The notes under the pieces are model-generated. The model saw only the letters and a list, made by a program, of their open reading frames with translations. It did not search any database and was not told the DNA's origin. Below are positions 57,131-64,000 of a stretch of DNA of 64,000 nucleotides, piece after piece; position 1 is the first letter of the stretch; every line of letters begins with the position of its first letter. Source of the stretch: Rhea pennata (taxonomy: Eukaryota; Chordata; Aves; Rheiformes; Rheidae). The position numbers were made by a program, and so were the translations under genes. The stretch is from contig NC_084669.1 of NCBI RefSeq assembly GCF_028389875.1, positions 36,432,731 to 36,496,730 of the forward strand. The letters are read 5' to 3'.

Positions 57131-60100
57131 CCACTTCCTGGAACGCCCCATTAAGCAGAACTTGGCTCAAAGCCTCTGATTTCCTACGAGTTACGTTTTA
57201 ACAGGCACCCAGGAGGCCCTGTGATTATTAAGGAAGTATCGAGCCCTCTCCCTTCCCCCATCCTTCCTTTCCTTTTTGCCTTTTCCTGCCTCGGGAGCAT
57301 GGATTTTCCCAAAGATTGGGTTCCCTGCCTCTTGGACAACCACAAGGAAAAAGTACATATTGACAGGACGCAGCTTTTCCGCGGTGCTGCTGCCAGGAGC
57401 AGGGCAGTGCCCAGGCGACGCTGCAGCAGCCCAGGCGTCGGCTCTGGGGTTTGGAGTTAGGGGGGTTACAGCTCCTGCGGTCTCTTTCCAGCTGTTTGCC
57501 TTTATCCTGCCTCATCACGTTAGATATTTTTAACCCACTTGGGAACATTCATTTCTGTTTTGCTGAATATTTTTATGCTGTTATTTCTTTACTAAAGGTT
57601 TCTCTTCTATCTTTTCTATGAGTAACTCCACACTGGAAAAAACAGTCTCTCCCTTGCTGTTTCCTGCATTTCATGTGTGTCCATCCCCTCTTCTTCAAAG
57701 CAAAACAAAAGTGAAAAATCAGGCCCATGGCCTCATCTGTGTGTTGTGGATTCATCTTCCAAAGTGTGCTAGGTTTGCATGTGAACAACCCCAAAGGAAC
57801 TGTCACATTAAGCCAGGTCTGGTTAGTCCTTGTGGCCCGGGGGCCTCCCCTCTTTTCATCGAGACTTTGTAGCTCTACATCCAAGTGTCTCCTGCTGTAC
57901 CATTTTTCAGGTTTGATGTCTCTGTCCATAGTTGTTTGGCCAAGATCCAGCGGGGCCCTGCGCAGGGGATGCATCAGCACAGCAGAAGCAGAGATGGTCT
58001 GGTCTCTGCTTTTTGCAGTAGGACCAGCGATGGTCTGGTCTCTGCTTTTTGCGGAAACTCTTGCACAGGGCTGTGGGACAAACGCCAAGCACGTTGGCTC
58101 AGGTACCTCTGCTCCTGACAGCACTGCTGCGTGCAGAGGCAGCAGCCGGCTGGGACCTAGAGCTGAGCACCGCACGTCTGTCCCACCCTCTTCTGAGTCC
58201 TGAGGATAACAAATCAGATGGGCCTGGCCACCCGGGTGTAAAAATAACCCAAGACCCATGCCCGCTCTCTTTTTTGTTCTTCCTTCATGAGCAAGCAAAA
58301 AGAAGCACGTGACCAAGCCACACCACCCATGGGGTATGTGTTGAAATGCAAAGGCTTTAGAGGAGCACAGAGGTTTCTCTCTAGAGGTTTCTTCTCAGGA
58401 TTTTCATCCACATTGACATGCCAGACTGCAAAAGCACCTGAGGAGATCGCACAGCCTACGCGAGTCAGTAACCCATCGGCTCAGAGGGATTTGCCTGGTA
58501 TTTCTGACCTGCTGTGGTCTATCACGTCAAAAAACCCACTCTCCAGGAAAAGCCTCGGATCACATCAAAACAAGAGACCGTGACAACCGACCAAGATAAA
58601 CAACACAAGTCTGCAGTTAGCCAGAGCTGCTAGAGTCCCTCAAGTAAATATTACTCATGCTCGAGAGACATCCTGCAGTGCAGATTTACAGGCCAGGTCA
58701 GGCCAGGTTTGGGGACATTCACATGTTCCAGCTGTGGTTTCTTCTCTGTGGTTTCTTTTTCGCTTTTAACTGTCATGGGAATTAAATTCAATATATTGAC
58801 TGCACAGCAGAGTCAGGCCAACCTACTTTTAAGGAGAAGCAAAGAACAAAGTCTTTCAAGGAGATAACATCAGATGAAATCAGTCACCCCTTGGTCAAAG
58901 CTATCCACAGATTTGGGCTATTAGCACAAGGAAAGCCAGATTAGTGCTAAAGATACCAAATGAAAGCAACCTGGGAGGCTGAGGTTAGAAGAATTAATAT
59001 AAAAAAAAAAGGGCGGGGTATCACTTCCAGAGGGAAAAACAGGGATTTGGAGGAGGAGGAGGGTGAAGGGAATGAGAAGGCCTGGGCCCCAGGCTGGAGC
59101 AAAGCAGAATGCATGAACAGTGCTGCGAAAGAAGTAAATGAAGCAAAGCGGGAGCAGATGTTGGAAACAGAAGCCTTTCCTTGCTCTGAACAACCCTGCA
59201 AGCCAGGCTTTTCAGTCTGAAATACTCATCGGAGAGCCCAAAGGCAGAGCCCCCTCCCCCTGCCCATGCTGCTGGTGGCGTTTCCTGGGAAAGAAATCCA
59301 TGGGGAGGAGGACGGGGAAGGGAGCAGGGCAGCAGCGGATTGCTGCTCTGTGCTGTTCCCCTGCCCCAGACTCAGCCTTGACCCCCCACGTCCCCATCCC
59401 TCGCCCCCCAGTAGGGCCTGCGCAGGCCTTAGCTTGCACAGGCGCAGTTGTAGTGCTCCTTCCGTCTGCTGCCTTGTAGCCACGCACGCTAAGCCAAAAC
59501 AAGCTATAACTCCACAGGTTTCCTCCATCAGGGACCCCGAGATTGCGGGTGCAAGCAACCTCCTCCCACTGCCGAGGCTGCCTGGGCCCATGGCATCTGC
59601 TCTACCTGCAGCACTGAGGGGCTCCAGCTGGAGATTCCCTGGCTGCTACCAGCAGCGGAGCTGAACCTGGGCAAAACTCCCGCCAGCCCTGAGGCTGCAG
59701 TTGCACCGTATGCAGCAGAACCTGGCTGTCGAGATGACACCTACCTTGATGGTCAACATGGTTTCTCAGGGGCCACAAAGGGCTGAGGGCTGCCCTAGAG
59801 GAAGGGCCCTGGAGCAAAGGCATCCGCTGCCTGGTCCCCAGCCTGATGGATGGTGGGAGCATTCGCCTAGGAGCCCCCGGCAGCCTGGAGCACAACAGCA
59901 GTGTCGAAGGACAGAAGGTAGCACAGGGAGTCGGGTTACAGAGCCCAGGGAGTACATCCACCTGCAGAAACGCGCAGGGACGGCAGATGCTACGACGGGC
60001 AGCAGCCGCCTCCTGCCCTGCCTGCAAACTCTCCCCAAGAGGAGATGAGGGGCCAGCATGCAGGAGACCACAACAGCAGAGAAGCTCTCGAGCTCCCTGT

Positions 60101-60824
60101 GGGCACACAAGTTGCACATGTACCTCAGCACAAGGGAAGTGGAAAGGCTAAATGCCAACAGAGGGAACAGCGAGCTTTATGAAAAAGCTCTGGAGAATTG
60201 CTTTGTCTGGGAACGAATACAAGGCCTTACCTGCTGGCTCCAAGCAACACTCCATGTCTCCACAAAATCCTTTTGCCTGGGGATGAGATGAGAGGAGGTG
60301 ACAGACAATGACAGTGCAGTACCTAAATTCAACATGCTTGGTCAGTTCAAGGCTTCAGGAAGGAAGAAGTCACATCATCGCGGAAAGGAGCCCAGCTAGG
60401 CACCACCTCTGAGAGGCAGGAAAGGCAAGAAGAACTGCAAAGATATCCACGGTGGTCAGGATTACAGGGAGAGACCTCCAGAGCTGAGCTGAGAAGCCAA
60501 CTCACCCATGTGTGGGGAAAAGAGGCTGCTGGAAAGGTCGGCCAATGGTGAATGAGGCCTGCGGGTGCAGCATTAGAGCAGCAGGATCTCCAGCTCCTGG
60601 TGGACAGCCATGTGGATGTTCCTTCTCAGCACGGCTAGGACATGGCTCAGATCTTCTCAGCCAGCCCCAAAGATGTCAGACTCCACCAGCAAGAGGCACG
60701 TGACAGCAGTGCTATCAGGGAGCGAAGGCCAAGCAGTGAGCTGCGACTATAAAGACTGAGAAAATTCAGCTGGAGCTCAACGTGGCAGGAGTTGGCAAGC
60801 AATTAACACGAGGAGAGAGCAGAT
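57131..60824. other. Intergenic, upstream of SLC29A3
   Basis: There is no recognised exon. It includes a frame of about 247 codons on the minus strand (58316-57573) that begins with TTG rather than ATG and matches nothing I know, a 36-bp tandem duplication at 57993-58052, and GC-rich patches near 59.3-60.0 kb with frames open on both strands. Confidence 0.5.
57993..58052. repeat. Short tandem duplication, 36-bp period
   Basis: The 24 bases from GATGGTCTGG to CTTTTTGC occur at 57993-58016 and again identically at 58029-58052, spaced by 12 different bases. Confidence 0.9.
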
Positions 60825-60839
60825 TTTGTTTAATTATTT

Positions 60840-60867
60840 TTTATTAGACTAGGAAATATAATTTATT
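60840..60867 (-). terminator. Pair of poly(A) signals ending a minus-strand transcript
   Basis: AATAAA occurs at 60867-60862 and again at 60845-60840 on the minus strand. They sit in an AT-rich block (about 60.82-60.95 kb) with the look of a conserved 3' UTR end. A GTGTTAATTG stretch follows. This marks the 3' end of a gene transcribed leftwards, for which UNC5B is the syntenic expectation. Confidence 0.55.
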
Positions 60868-61354
60868 GCATAAAAATTAATCTGTTACAATAGGAATGCT
60901 AAACGTTATTTACAGTTCTTTAGTTTACAGAACAAACAGATGCGTTTTTAGAGGATGCCCCCAGGCCCATCCCCCAGACATATAAATATGGAAGCAGACC
61001 GCAGAGCAAGAGGACGGACACTGTCAGCGAGACACCGACGGTGGCTTTGCCTTCCCGGAGACGGCAGGACGCCTGCTCAGCGTCGCAAAGCTCCTCGCAG
61101 CCTCGGGAGGTGGCGTCCCCCTCCCGAGACACGCGCGGCCCGGGTGCCGCGGGAGGCGCGTGCGGCAGCAGAGGCCGGCACCGCGCGGCCCTTCGCAGCT
61201 CCCGGCGCCGTTTCCCTGATCCGAGGGACACGGAGAACAACGCGTGCGCGCCGGCACCTCCGTGGACCTTTGGGGCCCGCGCGCCGAGAGGAAGGGGAGG
61301 ACGACAAGCGCCCGCAGCGGTGGGAGCGGACACAGAGGCACCTGCGGCAGTCCG

Positions 61355-61395
61355 AGGGGGACGGACGGATGGATGGACGGACAGACAGGCACACC
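61355..61395. repeat. GACG/GATG degenerate tetranucleotide repeat
   Basis: About ten GGAC/GGAT/AGAC units in the GC-rich part. A simple repeat. Confidence 0.8.
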
Positions 61396-61710
61396 ATCGC
61401 TGGGGCCCGTGAAGCAGACACGGCGAGAATGAGAGCGAGAGAGATTCAGACGCCGCCTGCCCTGCGCCCCCAGCGCAGAGCGTTTTGTCTCCTGAGGAGC
61501 ACCACGGCGCTCCGGAAGCGAGCCCACGCACAGCACCTATGCAGCCCCGCAGCACGCCAGAAGCCGGTTAGGTAGCTCCATCCTTCCTGACTTTGCAAGT
61601 TTATTTCTTCCCTCAGATCAGAGGCAAGGTTTCAGAAATCAGATGCTCAAACGTAACCAAAAGATGGGCAAAACCCTTCCTGCATTAAAATGCAACGGGC
61701 ATTTACATTT

Positions 61711-61932
61711 CACAGAATGGCTGCGGTTGGAAGGGACCCCTACAGATCATCTAGTCCAACCCCCCCCCCCCCATATACATTGCTAAGATCCCCCCTCAGC
61801 CTTCTCTTCACCATGCTGAAGAGTCCCAGCTCTCACAGCCTTTCCTCACAGGGGAGATGCTCCAGTCCCTTCATCATCTTAGAAGCCCTCCGCTGCACTC
61901 TCTAGTCTACGTCCCTCTTGTACTGGGGAGCA
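61711..61932 (-). mobile_element. CR1 LINE fragment, internally deleted
   Basis: Minus-oriented CR1 3' end. In + reading, CACAGAATGGCTGCGGTTGG leads to the typical AGATCATCTAGTCCAACC. A C run and a jump to the CCTCAGCCTTCTCTTC segment follow, and the fragment ends at GTACTGGGGAGC. Part of the usual 3' region between these blocks is missing. It is older than, or of a different subfamily from, the copies at 35 and 44 kb. Confidence 0.92.
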
Positions 61933-64000
61933 AAAAAGTCCCCCTTCTCCCACGTGAATTAGAAATCCAATGGGAAACGAACCCGGAGAACCCCAAACAC
62001 AAGAGAGAGTGACAGTATGCGTTAAATCACTGTACGCAGAGGTGCCAAGATTAATCCAATCCGAGTGCTTCCCACACTGATTTCAGGGTTTGGGAACCAG
62101 AAACGCCAAGGGCACCTTGGTAGAGCCTCCCATTCTTGGGAGATGTTTGGGCTCCTAACTATGTTCTCATCTAGTAAATCACGGGAGAAGGGAGCAAACG
62201 GGGCACGAAGCAATGCTTGGGAACGTTTGCCGTTGTGAACTCGGCAAGGGCGGGGGGCTGAATTAGTGCAGACCCTCTCATGTTGCCGAAGACGACCTGG
62301 TAAAAGTTAGCGTGACACCTGCAATACTGAAAACACGCACGCACCGACACAAAGCACAACCGGTTTGCTCCTATCTGTTTTTCCTCCGTAGAGGTCACCT
62401 TCTACAGACACCCTCTGCAATTTAAGTGCCAGGAGCAGGACCACCCGCTCTGCACCCAGACTGTGCCACCTTTAAAGGCATCCACACGTTCACAGCAACC
62501 CCTGGAGGGGAACGAACGCTTGTATGGGCAATGTTCTCTACCAGTCCCCGGAATACTTCTCCTGAACCGTCCTCCAAAGCCAATGCTCTTGTGCGCCATG
62601 TGCCAGCGACAAGCACTGCATTCCCAAGCAGGACCTGCTCTACGACACCACCGACAGACCTTGGTCAAAACTTGCTTTTAATACTTCCATTGACAGAGGA
62701 CCCACAATCTCGTTGCGTTATCTAGTTGAATCTTGAGCTTTGCAGCTCCTTCCCTTTCTTTTTTCCCCCCTTAAATACAAACTTCTAAGATAAAACAATC
62801 AGTGAGCAAATATTTCTGTTTGCAGGTAATTTAAGTGTTTACCCTTCATTGAGACACTATCTTTGTACTGAACCTTCTTAAGGACTATCCCGTGATTGCT
62901 TTCCACTCATCACCCAACTTTTCCGCTGCTATAAAGGTCAATTACAGGAAAAAAAAGAGAGAAAAAAGGAACTGCAATGAGAAGAGGGAAACCCTGTCGC
63001 TGCTTACAACGCTGCCTCGCGTACCAAAACGATTAGCTCGCTTTGCGACTCATAGATCCTTCCTCGGATGGGTCACAGCCAAAGAGAAATACTGACTCGA
63101 AAGCTTCAGGTGAGCGCAAGGGGGACGTGGCTTTGCAAACACGCCGCTGCACGTCCAGGCCCTGCTCTCCGGGGCCATGCTGCCAGCACAGCCCCAAACC
63201 TGCTCGCTCATGGACCCCCCCAAAACCACCGCTTGGGGTGCAAACTGCAAACTCCTGCTTTTTTCTGAAAACTTTGGCCCACGCATCAGTATAGGGGTGC
63301 AGGACTGAATTCTTTGGTTTGCATTTTAAGTTATCTACATGAAGGCATATCCACTCCAAAAGCCTCCTCCGCACTAGGTCACGAAAGTATTCCCGTTAAA
63401 AATACGGGTCCGGAAGCACTCCGGATGCCAGAGAGATGGCCCTTCACCCCCTGAACTGTAACTCTCCACGTTTACACGTCACTCACTGCAGTGTCGAAGG
63501 AATCCCCTTCATGCCCCAACCTCAGCCACAGACTGGTTTAATCCAGCACAAGTCTCATCCCTTCTTCTCATCTCCACAATTACTCCATCTAGTCCCCCAA
63601 AGGCTTCGGCTACCCCCAGGCATTTCAAATACACTTCATACTCAGCCTAACATTTTCACTGCTCGTTTTGGACCCAGAGCAGTTGTATCACAGGTTTGCG
63701 GGGGAGCAGCCAACAGCAGCTGAGCCACCCTCTCCTCTCCGCTTCAGGGACCTGGGCTGGGCGAAGGCAAAAACTAGCAATGGAGGAAGAGGAGGAGGGC
63801 TGGGAAAGCATCTGGTGCAGGGCCAGGAACAGTGGTGGCAAATCATGTTGCTCCTTAAAGAAAGCCATGAAAAATGCACAGCAACATCCCTCCAGCCTCA
63901 TTTTCAGAGAGAGACCTATTCTTCTGCAGCATGGTTGCTTGTGAGGTGCTCTGCAAGCAGCAGAAAGGGACTTTTGCAATGCAAATCATGGAGACAGTCT

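Larger units (their letters stand above)
60868..64000 (-). other. Possible 3' untranslated region of UNC5B
   Basis: In human the order UNC5B, SLC29A3, CDH23 is fixed and all point the same way, so the 3' end of UNC5B should lie just here. UNC5B mRNA has a long 3' UTR, and no UNC5B coding sequence (death domain, ZU5) is visible in the window, which fits a UTR extending past the right edge. The GC-rich part (60.98-61.56 kb) has a 211-codon frame ending in a hydrophobic stretch (VSLTVSVLLLCGLLPYLYV), but it resembles no known protein. A CR1 fragment lies at 61.71-61.93 kb. The remainder shows nothing recognisable. An intergenic or lncRNA assignment is equally possible. Confidence 0.35.

Noticed and set aside
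59602-60117. Overlapping frames of 171 and 130 codons on minus and 115 on plus
   Set aside because: Mutually overlapping in GC-rich sequence, no domain, and no splice support.
60920-61555. 211-codon minus frame ending in a hydrophobic stretch
   Set aside because: It is mostly GC-driven and repetitive with no recognised family. It is more likely part of a 3' UTR or intergenic DNA. Kept only as a note under the transcript end.

Overview
The window is vertebrate nuclear DNA, most probably from a bird. The evidence is intron-split genes with GT-AG junctions, CpG islands, CR1 LINE copies with typical avian 3' ends, microsatellites and one 23-base assembly gap. Nothing bacterial, plasmid-like or viral was recognised. 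Most long open frames lie in GC-rich islands, are open on both strands, and are not genes.

Two real genes were identified by reading exons on the minus strand. SLC29A3 (equilibrative nucleoside transporter 3) is complete. It has exon 1 in a CpG island near 56.5 kb and coding exons 2-6 at 56036-55747, 51529-51447, 50175-49949, 48500-48338 and 47410-46738. Together these give a 1437-nt frame (478 residues) with every phase matching. CDH23 (cadherin-23) starts downstream on the same strand. A probable non-coding first exon lies in the CpG island near 33 kb, the signal-peptide exon is at 21391-21320, and the first EC1 exon is at 13550-13473. Intron 3 then runs off the left edge. The order SLC29A3 then CDH23, in the same orientation, matches human 10q22. 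The expected upstream neighbour UNC5B may contribute the AT-rich transcript end with two AATAAA signals near 60.85 kb.

Layout on the + axis: 1-13.47 kb is CDH23 intron 3, with several AT-rich homeodomain-site-dense blocks that look like conserved enhancers and an intronic CpG island at 10.1-11.35 kb. 13.55-21.3 kb is intron 2, with a possible antisense lncRNA near 19.0-20.4 kb. 21.4-32.8 kb is intron 1. 33-45 kb is intergenic, with two CR1 copies in opposite orientation and two orphan exon-like frames. 45-57 kb is SLC29A3. 57-60.8 kb is intergenic. 60.8-64 kb is a possible UNC5B 3' untranslated region with a third CR1.

The points most worth a second look are these: the SLC29A3 start codon is split by intron 1; its N-terminus lacks the dileucine lysosomal signal known from human ENT3; the first two mature residues of CDH23 differ from the human tip-link protein; and several exon-like frames with consensus splice donors belong to no gene I recognise. 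No previously undescribed system was established.
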